A stretch of DNA of 64,000 nt from Clostridia bacterium (lineage in GTDB: Bacteria > Bacillota > Clostridia > Christensenellales > CAG-138). The stretch is from contig JAFYOP010000012.1 of the NCBI GenBank assembly GCA_017547885.1, forward strand, positions 1 through 64,000, written 5' to 3'. The position numbers and the translations under genes are program-made. Under the pieces are notes generated by a model. It saw only the letters and a program-made list of their open reading frames with translations, was not told the DNA's origin and ran no database searches. Positions 1-8,033 of this stretch are shown here, piece after piece (the first letter of the stretch is position 1; each line of letters opens with the position of its first letter).

Positions 1-761
1 ATAGCGGTCTGAACGGCAAAAATGGCGTTGCAATAATCTTCCTCATCAAAAGGTTCACCCTGGAACATCAGATAGTCGGTCTCGCAAAGGGTGATTACAT
101 CGAATCCTTCTGGAATTACACCGTCGTAATCCTCTGCTACCTCAACACCCTGCACATAGGTAGAGGTTTCGGGGAGCTTATACTGCTCAGGGAGCCACAG
201 GCAAACCGGTTCACCGCACAGGCTGTCCATGCTGAGAAGAGTTCCCCACACATCACAGCCAACCTCGCCGCAGTAGTCAAAGTAGTTGTCTGCATTTTTA
301 CCCCGCTTAATGACGACCTTTCGGCGGGGTTTGTGAATCACTTGTATGAATACATTTTTGGTGGTTACCACAGCCGAGAATTCCTTTCTCAATTCCTTAA
401 ATTTGACACCGTAGGCAACGAACAGTTTGACCGGAACGGGACTTTGGGCGTATTCGCCTGGGTTGATGCCAAACTCTTTGCGAAAGGCCCGGGTGTAGCC
501 GTCAACGCTGGCAAAGCCAAGATCAAAAGCCACATCAATGATCTTGGCGCGTTCCGTCTTTAAACGCAGAGCAGACCTTGCCAGCCGCATCCGACGGATA
601 TATTCTGCGGGCGCGTAACCGGTGTGCTCCCGAAACAGCCGATGGGCATACCAAGGGGAAAAGCTGCAAATATCTGCCAAAGCAGCCAGTGTAATTTCTT
701 CCGTCAGATGGGCTTCGATGTAGTCCTGCATTTTCTGAACCGCAAGAATCTGCGACCTCAT
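1..761 (-). CDS. AraC-family transcriptional regulator with GyrI-like effector domain (partial, runs off window)
   Basis: Open on the minus strand from an ATG at 761 to the window edge without a stop, so the C-terminus is missing. The first ~105 residues form the double helix-turn-helix of AraC/XylS regulators: the first HTH contains LAALADICSFSPWYAHRLF and the second contains AFDLGFASVDGYTRAFRKEF followed by the usual GINPGEY. From about residue 130 the protein continues into a region typical of GyrI-like small-molecule-binding domains (Rob/SoxS-like fusions). The start is fixed by a near-perfect AAGGAGGTGAC ribosome site. Such proteins usually activate efflux or stress genes, but the target is not visible here. 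Confidence 0.85.
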   Translation of the reverse strand, partial: MRSQILAVQKMQDYIEAHLTEEITLAALADICSFSPWYAHRLFREHTGYAPAEYIRRMRLARSALRLKTERAKIIDVAFDLGFASVDGYTRAFRKEFGINPGEYAQSPVPVKLFVAYGVKFKELRKEFSAVVTTKNVFIQVIHKPRRKVVIKRGKNADNYFDYCGEVGCDVWGTLLSMDSLCGEPVCLWLPEQYKLPETSTYVQGVEVAEDYDGVIPEGFDVITLCETDYLMFQGEPFDEEDYCNAIFAVQTA

Positions 762-885
762 GTTCGTCACCTCCTTATCATCACTTATATTTTACAGGAA
801 TCAAGAAAAATTCTCTCGACCGTTTTTGTCATTGGATTATGTTACTGTATATCATGAAAATGTGAATAGCTACAGGCATTTTTGT

Positions 886-937
886 AAAAAGAAAAAGGTC
901 GATAGTTTCAGATACTCTCGTATCAAAACTATCAACC
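886..937 (-). terminator. Intrinsic terminator of the tRNA operon
   Basis: Read on the minus strand this is a long stem (GGTTGATAGTTTTGATAC pairing with GTATCTGAAACTATCGACC, one mismatch, wobble pairs, GAGA loop) followed by TTTTTCTTTTT. It lies just after the tRNA-Pro 3' end. The remaining 762-885 shows no convincing feature. Confidence 0.85.
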
Positions 938-942
938 TTATT

Positions 943-1019
943 TGGTCGGGGCGACGGGATTTGAACCCACGGCCTTTTGGTCCCGAACCAAACGCGCTAC
1001 CAAGCTGCGCTACGCCCCG
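943..1019 (-). tRNA. tRNA-Pro (anticodon CGG)
   Basis: The minus strand folds as a full cloverleaf: acceptor CGGGGCG/CGCCCCG, anticodon arm TTTGG-TTCGGGA-CCAAA giving anticodon CGG, T arm GTGGGTTCAAATCCC, discriminator A and an encoded CCA. It is the second gene of a two-tRNA transcript, 7 nt after tRNA-Thr. Confidence 0.95.
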
Positions 1020-1026
1020 ATATAAG

Positions 1027-1102
1027 TGGAGCCAACGAGGGGACTCGAACCCCTGACCTGCTGATTACGAATCAGCTGCTCTACCGACTGAGCCACGTTG
1101 GC
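1027..1102 (-). tRNA. tRNA-Thr (anticodon CGT)
   Basis: The minus strand gives acceptor GCCAACG/CGTTGGC, D arm GCTCAGTCGGTAGAGC, anticodon arm GCTGA-TTCGTAA-TCAGC giving CGT, T arm AGGGGTTCGAGTCCCCT, discriminator T and encoded CCA. It is the first gene of the tRNA operon; the promoter lies about 30 nt upstream. Confidence 0.95.
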
Positions 1103-1133
1103 ATCCCCCGGGATTATCCGGCCACAACATGGG

Positions 1134-1162
1134 ATTATAGCATAAATCCCATGTTGTGTCCA
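1134..1162 (-). promoter_or_regulatory. Sigma-A promoter of the tRNA operon
   Basis: On the minus strand TGGACA (1162-1157) and TATAAT (1139-1134) are separated by exactly 17 nt, with an extended -10 (TGCTATAAT). Transcription should begin near 1127, some 25 nt before tRNA-Thr. The promoter is embedded in a 14-bp perfect inverted repeat (1123-1136 / 1145-1158). Confidence 0.8.
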
Positions 1163-1168
1163 TCCGAA

Positions 1169-2698
1169 TCAATAAAGTTTTGCCAGAGAACGAACGCGCT
1201 TAAGTTCTTCTCCGGAGGCAATATGAACTATTGAAAAATCGTGGATATGCAGTGATGCATCCTGCTGTATCCATATGGAACGGCCAGCCTGCTTAGGTAA
1301 TATGGGCGCTGATTCCGTAGTGTTCTCGTAGATCATGCGTGCTATTTCGGGATGAACTTTCAGCAAATATCCCTGATGATCCTCGGTAGTAAAGGCACGC
1401 ATCAGCTTTTTTCTTACTTTCAGCAGTACGGTCTCTGCTGTCATTACCCGGCCTGTTCCTCCGCAGTATGGGCAGGTGGTTTCCAGCGTATTGCTGATGC
1501 ACTTGCGTGACTTCTTGCGGGTCATTTCGATAAGGCCAAGCTGAGTAATGCCCAGCACATTGGATTTTGTTCTGTCCTTTCTCAGCTCTGTTCTCAGGGT
1601 TTCCAGCACTCTCTCTTTATCTGCGATCTCATCCATATCTATAAAGTCTATTATGATGATGCCGCTGATATCCCTGAGCCTAAGCTGCCTTGCGATTTCC
1701 TTTGCCGCTTCGCAGTTTGTTGCGGTTATCGTTTCCTGTAGATTATCGGTATTGCCTACATACTTGCCGGTATTTACGTCAATTGTGGTAAGCGCTTCGG
1801 TTTGGTCTATTATTATGTAAGCGCCGTTTTTCATCCACACCTTGCGTGACAGCGCCTTATCTATCACCGGATCAAGGTTGAGCTCATCAAATCTATCAGG
1901 CAATGTGTCCTGCAATATCACTCTGTCCTTTAATGCGGGAGAGAGTATGCCTGCTATTACCTGTACCTTTTCATAGAATTCCCGGTCGTTAATGGTGAGA
2001 CGATCTATATCCGGGGTGAAAAGGTCACGTATGGTGCGGAATACCAGAGGCTCTTCCGCATGTATAAGCCGGGGAGCCGTAAGCATCTGACACTTTTTCT
2101 GTATTCTTTCCCACATGCGGGTAAGAAATGCCATATCGGACTCAAATTCTTCTATGCTTTTATCAAGGGCGGCGGTACGGACTATTACGCCCATGTTATC
2201 CGGCTTTACCTTAGCTATGGTTTCCTTAAGGCGGGTTCGCTCCTTTTCATCCTCTATCCTGCGGGAAACGCCTATGTAGTTTACCATAGGCATCAGAACC
2301 AAAGTGCGTCCGGGCAGGGTAATATGGGTGGTAACTCTGACACCCTTGTTGCCAACAGGTTCTTTTATTACTTGTACCATTATTTCCTGGCCAGGCTTTA
2401 CTATGTCTTTTATGTTTGGGATTTCGGTGGGAACCTCTGAACAGGAATCGCCAAACTGGAATTCCCCGTCGTCAAGCTTTATGTCTCCCGCATAAAGGAA
2501 TGCATTGCGTTCAAGGCCCACGTCAACAAAGGCTGCCTGCATGCCCGGAAGCACGTTCTGCACCCTGCCCTTATAAATATTGCCAACCAGACGCTCTTTT
2601 CCCCTCTGCTCGATATATATCTCGCTTGGAGCACCGTCTTCGAGGAGCACGGTTCTGGTCTGATATGGGTTGATATCTACTACGATTTCCTTGCCCAT
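1169..2698 (-). CDS. rng: Ribonuclease G/E family protein
   Basis: An endoribonuclease acting on single-stranded RNA in rRNA maturation and mRNA turnover. Of 509 residues, the N-terminal part carries the S1 RNA-binding domain (VGNIYKGRVQNVLPGMQAAFVD). The catalytic domain shows the two acidic motifs TTIDVNTGK and IIIIDFIDMD that bind Mg, and later the zinc-link motif CPYCGGTG. The length fits RNase G rather than E: there is no long degradosome scaffold tail. I chose the ATG at 2698 because GGAGGTCCTTA precedes it; an in-frame upstream codon would overlap that site. It is the last gene of the TIGR03960-TIGR03936-rng cluster, with 23 nt to the gene before it. The usual neighbour rplU is missing downstream and tRNAs take its place. 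Confidence 0.93.
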   Translation of the reverse strand: MGKEIVVDINPYQTRTVLLEDGAPSEIYIEQRGKERLVGNIYKGRVQNVLPGMQAAFVDVGLERNAFLYAGDIKLDDGEFQFGDSCSEVPTEIPNIKDIVKPGQEIMVQVIKEPVGNKGVRVTTHITLPGRTLVLMPMVNYIGVSRRIEDEKERTRLKETIAKVKPDNMGVIVRTAALDKSIEEFESDMAFLTRMWERIQKKCQMLTAPRLIHAEEPLVFRTIRDLFTPDIDRLTINDREFYEKVQVIAGILSPALKDRVILQDTLPDRFDELNLDPVIDKALSRKVWMKNGAYIIIDQTEALTTIDVNTGKYVGNTDNLQETITATNCEAAKEIARQLRLRDISGIIIIDFIDMDEIADKERVLETLRTELRKDRTKSNVLGITQLGLIEMTRKKSRKCISNTLETTCPYCGGTGRVMTAETVLLKVRKKLMRAFTTEDHQGYLLKVHPEIARMIYENTTESAPILPKQAGRSIWIQQDASLHIHDFSIVHIASGEELKRVRSLAKLY

Positions 2699-2721
2699 TA
2701 AGGACCTCCGGTAAAACAACT

Positions 2722-3420
2722 TTATGCCTGAACAGTATAACCTTCGGGGGCCTTCGGCATAAAAGCTCCGTCTACAGAATAAATGGCCTCTCTGTGGAGG
2801 GAATAAGTATAATCACATCCAAGGATACCTTTAAGTGCGCCCAGCAACAGGTCGGCATTCAGTCCGCCTGCCGCATCCAGACGACCGGCAAGGGCAAGCG
2901 AGCATTCTGCTCCGTGGGTGCCGGTAAGTTCCATTTTGTACACCATAGGCCGTATGTCTACGTTTTTCATGCCGGCTTTGGTCTTTTTCAGCACAATTAT
3001 ACTGCTGCTGAGGAGCTTTTCTATAGCATTGCTTATATCCTCAGCATTCACAGCCTCAGCAAACCGCAAAACAATGGCATATTCAGCGGCAGCCATTACA
3101 GCGGAAAGTGACGGATATTTATCTTCGGCACAGGCTGCTTCGGCTATGCGGAAACCCTTGGGAAGCGCAGCATTAACTCGCTCAGTAAATTCATCAGCGG
3201 ATATATCCTTATCCATCTTAATATCCAGCCATTCGGCTGAACTGGTGGCGCCTACGGTAAGGGCTGTGGCAAAGGAAAGCTGCTGATGAGGATTAAAGCC
3301 GTTGGAATAGGCTACAGGTAAGTCTGCCCTGCGGAATGCCCTCTGAAAAAGCCTTTGAACATCCAGATGGGATACTAAACGCACAGAGTCGTCTTTTTTA
3401 AATCTTGCAATAATCCGCAC
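2722..3420 (-). CDS. TIGR03936/DUF2344 family protein (radical SAM-associated)
   Basis: A 232-residue protein of the DUF2344 family, which in Bacillota is encoded next to, and in some genomes fused to, a B12-binding radical SAM protein. The signature start VRIIARFKKDDSVRLVSHLDVQRLFQRAFRR and the GFNPHQ motif are visible. The family's reaction is not established; association with the radical SAM partner is inferred from constant adjacency. I take the GTG at 3420 as start because GGAGGTAAAT sits directly before it; this overlaps the end of the preceding gene by 23 nt, so translation is probably coupled. Confidence 0.82.
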   Translation of the reverse strand: MRIIARFKKDDSVRLVSHLDVQRLFQRAFRRADLPVAYSNGFNPHQQLSFATALTVGATSSAEWLDIKMDKDISADEFTERVNAALPKGFRIAEAACAEDKYPSLSAVMAAAEYAIVLRFAEAVNAEDISNAIEKLLSSSIIVLKKTKAGMKNVDIRPMVYKMELTGTHGAECSLALAGRLDAAGGLNADLLLGALKGILGCDYTYSLHREAIYSVDGAFMPKAPEGYTVQA

Positions 3421-5233
3421 ATTTACCTCCAAAGCAGCCGTTGCAGCCCTTGCGGCAGTCACGGGTGCAGGTTTCTTCAAGAGCGTTGTGATATTCGCGC
3501 TTAAGGTAGTCCTTGGTTACCAGCATATCAACATGTTCCCAGGGCAGTGCCTCGTCAAGGCTTCTATCCCTGTTGGCATAGTATGCGGGATCTACCTTTG
3601 CTTCAGCAAAAGCTTCATCCCATATTTCCAGCTTAAAGTGCTCGTCCCAGGAATCAAACCTAGCGCCCTTGCGGTAGGCGTTTTCAATTACGTCGGCAAT
3701 TCGCCTGTCCCCCCTTGCCATAACTGCTTCCAGCACACTTACGTCAGGGGCGTGGTAGGCATACTCCACACCGCGAAGTCCCCGCAGAGCGTCCTTGAGG
3801 AGGTGCTGCTTGCGGATTATTTCTTCTTTGGTATTCTGAGGTGCCCACTGGAAGGGCGTAAAAGGCTTTGGAACAAAGGAAGACACACTTACAGTTATGC
3901 GCAGACCCTTCCCCCGCTTTTCCTTGGGTACGGAATAATAAACCGCGGAAACTTTGCGGGCAAGGTCGGCAATGCCAAGAAGGTCTTCATCAGTCTCGGT
4001 GGGCAGACCCAGCATAAAGTAAAGCTTTACGCCGGTCCATCCGGATTCAAAGGCGTCCTTCATGTTGCGAAGCAGGTCTTCTTCGGTTACGCCCTTGTTT
4101 ATTACGTCTCTAAGGCGCTGTGTGCCGGCCTCAGGTGCGAAGGTAAGGCCTGCTTTGCGGACGGACTGCATCTGCTCCATATCTTCCTTCAGGAAGGCGT
4201 CGATCCTCAGAGAAGGCAGCGATATGGATACCCGCTTATCCCGATAGGAATTGATTATCTCGGGCACCAGCTGGTGTATTTCGGAATAATCTCCTGAGCT
4301 GAGTGAGAACAGGGAAACCTCATCATATCCGGTGCAGGAGAGTATTTCATCTGCCTGCTTTAAAAGAGTTTCCCTCTTACGCTCACGTACAGGCCTGTAA
4401 ATAAAGCCGGCCTGGCAGAAACGGCAGCCACGGGTGCATCCGCGGAAAAGCTCTATTGCTACGCGATCGTGCACGATAGACAGGTAAGGCACGATGGGTT
4501 TTCCAAGAAATTGGGCTGCATCCAGATCCTTTACCACCCTGCGCTCAATCATATCGGGGGCATGGGATTCTATTTTATCCATGGACACAAAGGCGCCGGT
4601 ATCGTCGTATACGGGTGAATAGAATGCGGGCACATATACGCCTTTTATTTCTGCCATTGCAAGCAGTGTTTCTTTTCTTGAGACGCCTTTTACTTTGCAT
4701 TCTTTATAAACATCCACAAGCTCGCCAATAAGCTCCTCACCATCGCCTATCATAAACAGATCGATAAATGGGGCAATTGGCTCGGGATTGCAGGCACAGG
4801 GACCGCCGCATACCACAAGAGGAATATCCTCCCCGCGCTGATCTGCCCGCAGAGGTATATCAGCAAGCTCCAGCATGGTGAGTATGTTTGTATAGCACAT
4901 TTCATACAGCAGAGAAAAGCCTACAATATCAAACTTTTTAAGGGGACGGAAATTCTCGAGAGAATAAGCGGGAACACCATTCTCCCTCATCTGCTTTTCC
5001 ATATCAGGCCAGGGAGCATATGCGCGCTCGCAAATAGTATCCTCGCGGCTGTTGAGCACGTTGTAGAGTATCCGTGAGCCCAGGTGGGACATACCTATCT
5101 CATATACATCAGGAAAACAGAGCGCAAACCTGACCTGCGCGTCTGTTTTTTCGGTGGAATTAAGCTCTCCGCCCACATAGCGGGCGGGCTTTTCTACTTT
5201 GTCCAAAAAGGTGTTAAGCTTGTCCTTAATCAA
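3398..5233 (-). CDS. TIGR03960 family B12-binding radical SAM protein
   Basis: A 611-residue protein. The N-terminal third resembles a cobalamin-binding fold (FALCFPDVYEIGMSHLGSR). The radical SAM core begins at about residue 266 with the CxxxCxxC iron-sulfur motif, RGCTRGCRFCQAG, followed by FAPEAGTQRLRDVINKG typical of this subfamily. The substrate is unknown for the family; conserved linkage with DUF2344 and RNase G suggests an RNA-related modification, which is inference. The TTG at 5233 follows GGAGGTATATTT and gives MIKDKLNTFLDKVEKPARY, matching family N-termini; further upstream ATG codons lack a ribosome site. The C-terminal tail contains a cysteine cluster (CTRDCRKGCNGCFGGKC). Confidence 0.88.
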   Translation of the reverse strand: MIKDKLNTFLDKVEKPARYVGGELNSTEKTDAQVRFALCFPDVYEIGMSHLGSRILYNVLNSREDTICERAYAPWPDMEKQMRENGVPAYSLENFRPLKKFDIVGFSLLYEMCYTNILTMLELADIPLRADQRGEDIPLVVCGGPCACNPEPIAPFIDLFMIGDGEELIGELVDVYKECKVKGVSRKETLLAMAEIKGVYVPAFYSPVYDDTGAFVSMDKIESHAPDMIERRVVKDLDAAQFLGKPIVPYLSIVHDRVAIELFRGCTRGCRFCQAGFIYRPVRERKRETLLKQADEILSCTGYDEVSLFSLSSGDYSEIHQLVPEIINSYRDKRVSISLPSLRIDAFLKEDMEQMQSVRKAGLTFAPEAGTQRLRDVINKGVTEEDLLRNMKDAFESGWTGVKLYFMLGLPTETDEDLLGIADLARKVSAVYYSVPKEKRGKGLRITVSVSSFVPKPFTPFQWAPQNTKEEIIRKQHLLKDALRGLRGVEYAYHAPDVSVLEAVMARGDRRIADVIENAYRKGARFDSWDEHFKLEIWDEAFAEAKVDPAYYANRDRSLDEALPWEHVDMLVTKDYLKREYHNALEETCTRDCRKGCNGCFGGKCADYCKI

Positions 5234-5304
5234 AAATATACCTCCAAACTGCAGAACTGACTGTTCCGCAGACAAATCCTTTCACAAATAATATTGTAGC
5301 ATCA

Positions 5305-6138
5305 TTATTTACCACGGTCAATGAAAGGGATAATATCGCCAAGTATAGTACAGCTGCCGTGTTCCGCCGCAAGATGGGCAGCGGTTGCACTGTCAACCCT
5401 TGCTATTTCCTTAAGGTTATCATCCAAAATGGAAAACACATAATATCTGCCAAATCCATATGAAAGAGCTGTTCTGAGGGACACATCCTTACTGAAGGCT
5501 ATATGGTACACCTTTATTCCCCTTCCCGTTGAGGCACATTTTGTATTCTGCAAATATGCAAGAGCGGTTCGTCCCTGCTCCCTTATAGCGCATACGCCTT
5601 CGCTGAATAAAAAAATACCGAATATGATAAGCGTTATGTTATTTATGGCCCATCCGCATCCACCGGATATACCAGCCAAAATAAACGCAAACACAGCTCT
5701 TAAAGAACGAGGCAGGGTTATGCCAATCATGGAAAGAAAAGCACTTAACGCTCTGCCGCCGTCCAAAGGAAATACTGGCAGAAGATTTATTATGGCAATG
5801 TACATATTCGCTTCGGCAAACTCATTTGCATTATGTATGAACCTGCAGCCCATAAAGCAAATAAAACTGCACACAGGTCCGCTCAGTGATATTATAAGCT
5901 CATCCCATTGGCTGTCTATGTTATATATATCAAGACGGCAGCCGTACGGCAGTAGTTTGATTTGGCATATGTCGCATCCAAGCATACGAGCCATTATATA
6001 ATGAGCCCCTTCATGCAGCAGCAGTGCACACATATGCATCAAAAATGATGTTGTATTCTCCGATACAATAACTAATATACACAGCAGAATAAACGGCAAA
6101 CTGAATTTTACCTTGCGTTTAGCCAAAAAGCTTTTCAC
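5305..6138 (-). CDS. SpoIVFB-like M50 intramembrane metalloprotease
   Basis: A 277-residue polytopic membrane protein of the site-2 protease family. HEGAH (His42, Glu43, His46) gives the zinc-binding HExxH, and NLLPVFPLDGGRAL about 80 residues later supplies the third ligand motif. SpoIVFB in sporulating bacteria cleaves pro-sigma-K in the outer forespore membrane; the size, the CBS-like C-terminal tail and the adjacent SpoIVFA-like gene agree with that role. The substrate here is inferred, as no sigK lies in the window. The start overlaps the preceding stop by 4 nt (ATGA), so the two genes are translationally coupled. Confidence 0.82.
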   Translation of the reverse strand: MKSFLAKRKVKFSLPFILLCILVIVSENTTSFLMHMCALLLHEGAHYIMARMLGCDICQIKLLPYGCRLDIYNIDSQWDELIISLSGPVCSFICFMGCRFIHNANEFAEANMYIAIINLLPVFPLDGGRALSAFLSMIGITLPRSLRAVFAFILAGISGGCGWAINNITLIIFGIFLFSEGVCAIREQGRTALAYLQNTKCASTGRGIKVYHIAFSKDVSLRTALSYGFGRYYVFSILDDNLKEIARVDSATAAHLAAEHGSCTILGDIIPFIDRGK

Positions 6139-6803
6139 GAGAGCATCTGGTTCCTTAAATCAAAATATTCCGCAGGATTTACAGGCCTTCCGCCCTTCGT
6201 CATGCTGATGTCTACAGTATCTATGAAACTATACAGTGTGTCTCCGCTTTTTATCGGCTGTCCCTCCTCCACTGTCGATTTTCCTTTTGCATAAAAGCTT
6301 ATTACAATGTCCCCGTCCATCGACAGGTCTATCAATGTATTATCATTTTGAACGCTCAGCGTTTTTACCGTGCCGGTTGCAGGCGAAGCAAAGTTTTCAG
6401 AGGATATTCCGCTTATGGTCAAAATCGTTTTATCCTCGTTTAGCCGATATTCCTTATATGCAGCGTCTATTCTCAGTATCGCGTCTGAGGAAAACACCTG
6501 AATTATCCCCGGAAGTTCAACAAACCTCAGTTTACCAAGGTAATCTCCTCCAATATCCTCGGTTTTCTCTTCTATGCTTGAAGACACCTCCATGATTTTT
6601 GACTTATCGGTATAATCAGCAAGCAATATAAGGCCCGCAAGCAAACCGCATATACCTATTTTTGCAAGCATAGATCCACCGCTGTCCCCTTTTTGAGGGG
6701 TGTGTGGCCTGTGAGCATGGCTGAAATACCGAGAGGTATATTTGCGCTTGTTTTTTTTATATGCCTTGGAGCTGAATCCGTCGTGATTTATGTAATATGC
6801 CAT
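6135..6803 (-). CDS. SpoIVFA-like membrane protein with degenerate M23 domain
   Basis: A 222-residue protein with a basic cytoplasmic N-terminus rich in K, R and H, a single membrane segment at about 49-67 (LAKIGICGLLAGLILL) and an external C-terminal domain. The last ~90 residues follow the LytM/M23 beta-fold pattern (SPATGTVKTLS, then GQPIKSGDTLYSF) but lack the HxH zinc ligands, as in SpoIVFA, which regulates SpoIVFB rather than cutting peptidoglycan. I chose ATG 6803, preceded by AAGGGGGTATTTTT; that ribosome site lies in the 3' arm of a strong hairpin. The gene is between rodA and the spoIVFB-like gene. Confidence 0.7.
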   Translation of the reverse strand: MAYYINHDGFSSKAYKKNKRKYTSRYFSHAHRPHTPQKGDSGGSMLAKIGICGLLAGLILLADYTDKSKIMEVSSSIEEKTEDIGGDYLGKLRFVELPGIIQVFSSDAILRIDAAYKEYRLNEDKTILTISGISSENFASPATGTVKTLSVQNDNTLIDLSMDGDIVISFYAKGKSTVEEGQPIKSGDTLYSFIDTVDISMTKGGRPVNPAEYFDLRNQMLS

Positions 6804-6810
6804 AAAAATA

Positions 6811-6851
6811 CCCCCTTCCGTCACAAAAGAAATATATGTGACACAAGGGGG
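6811..6851 (-). promoter_or_regulatory. Hairpin sequestering the ribosome site of the spoIVFA-like gene
   Basis: On the minus strand CCCCCTTGTGTCAC (6851-6838) can pair with GTGACGGAAGGGGG (6824-6811) with two internal mismatches and a 13-nt loop. The 3' arm contains the AAGGGGG ribosome site and is followed by TATTTTTATG. It could be the rodA terminator, a translational switch, or both. Confidence 0.6.
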
Positions 6852-6875
6852 GAACAATGCATAACAATTATTATA

Positions 6876-8030
6876 TCATCGCTTCTTTGAGGGCTGTCGC
6901 ATCCAAACGTTTTCCACGATACCTACGCCTATCATGTTGGTCAGAAGATTTGAGCCTCCATAACTTATAAAAGGCAAAGGTATGCCGGTAACCGGCATAA
7001 GACCTATGGTCATGCCTATGTTTTCAAATACGTGGGCTGTGAGCATACCGGTAACGCCTATAACAAGGCATGCACCAAAGTTGTCCTTAGTTTTTATGGC
7101 AATATAGACCCAGCGGAATATCAGGGCGAAAAACAGCAAAATCAATACAGTGCCGCCTATAAAGCCCAAACCTTCCACTATTCCTGCAAAGATAAAGTCT
7201 GTATGACGCTCAGGCACAAAGCGAAGCTGCGCAAGGGTACCTTCGGTAAAGTATCCTTTGCCCCACAGTTCACCGGAGCCAATGGCTATCTTTGACTGGG
7301 CAACGTTATATCCCGCACCCTGAAGATCCAGCTCGGGATTTAAAAATACCTGTATGCGGAATTGCTGATATTCGTCCATAAGGAAAAAGTAGGCTAAAGG
7401 CATTCCGGCGGCAACAACGCCCGCTGCGGCGGCTATATACCCCCAGGATACTTTACCGATAAAGTATATAAATACCATTATGCAGATATATACAAACGCA
7501 GTGCCGAAGTCGGGCTGCATCATAACCAGCACCATGGGAATGAGGCATAGCATGGTAGTTTTAATGATGTACACAAAGCCGCCGAAACGTCCTTCTCTGT
7601 CCATGCAGTCAGATACGTATTTAGATAAGGCAATAATGATACATATCTTACACAACTCGCCGGGCTGAAGGGCTCTGTCTATAAAATCAAACTTAAACCA
7701 GCCGGTAATTCCCTTAACCTTGTCGGTGGCAAATATAATTACAAGCAGTATCAAACAGCCGACATATGCATATTTTATAAGATAGCGGAATGATTTGTAA
7801 TCGATTACAAGGAAAACCAAAAGAGCAGCAAGGCCTATGAGGAAATTAACTATTTGCTTTTTTACGTAATAAAGGTTGAGCTTATCCGTATAGTCGCTAA
7901 GCGAGGCCTCTGTTCCGTCAAATGGATCGGCCATAATGCTGGATATGCTAATAAGCCCTATTGCGAACAGGGCCAGCACCAGCAGTATGGTAAGCCAATC
8001 TATTTTTTTGAGAAGATCGCTGTCAAACAT
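6876..8030 (-). CDS. rodA: RodA, SEDS-family peptidoglycan glycosyltransferase
   Basis: A 384-residue integral membrane protein of the FtsW/RodA/SpoVE (SEDS) family with about ten membrane helices. SEDS proteins polymerise lipid II into glycan strands together with a class B PBP; RodA drives side-wall elongation. The C-terminal family motif PLPFISYGGSNLLTNM is clear. RodA is preferred to FtsW because of its place in the rodA-M23-M50-radical SAM-rng cluster; a second SEDS gene lies at 12484. Only three bases separate it from the lipoprotein gene upstream, so the two are cotranscribed. No good ribosome site precedes the ATG, suggesting coupling. Confidence 0.87.
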   Translation of the reverse strand: MFDSDLLKKIDWLTILLVLALFAIGLISISSIMADPFDGTEASLSDYTDKLNLYYVKKQIVNFLIGLAALLVFLVIDYKSFRYLIKYAYVGCLILLVIIFATDKVKGITGWFKFDFIDRALQPGELCKICIIIALSKYVSDCMDREGRFGGFVYIIKTTMLCLIPMVLVMMQPDFGTAFVYICIMVFIYFIGKVSWGYIAAAAGVVAAGMPLAYFFLMDEYQQFRIQVFLNPELDLQGAGYNVAQSKIAIGSGELWGKGYFTEGTLAQLRFVPERHTDFIFAGIVEGLGFIGGTVLILLFFALIFRWVYIAIKTKDNFGACLVIGVTGMLTAHVFENIGMTIGLMPVTGIPLPFISYGGSNLLTNMIGVGIVENVWMRQPSKKR

Positions 8031-8033
8031 GGT

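Noticed and set aside
943..1102. tRNA genes next to an AraC gene as an integration site
   Set aside because: I found no repeated tRNA 3' end and no integrase in the window, so no att duplication can be shown.
760..1234. Plus-strand reading frames across the tRNA genes
   Set aside because: They run antisense through two cloverleafs and have no ribosome site.
5305..6803. Active M23 endopeptidase for the 6135 gene
   Set aside because: The HxH zinc ligands are absent and the gene is coupled to a SpoIVFB-like protease, which fits SpoIVFA better.
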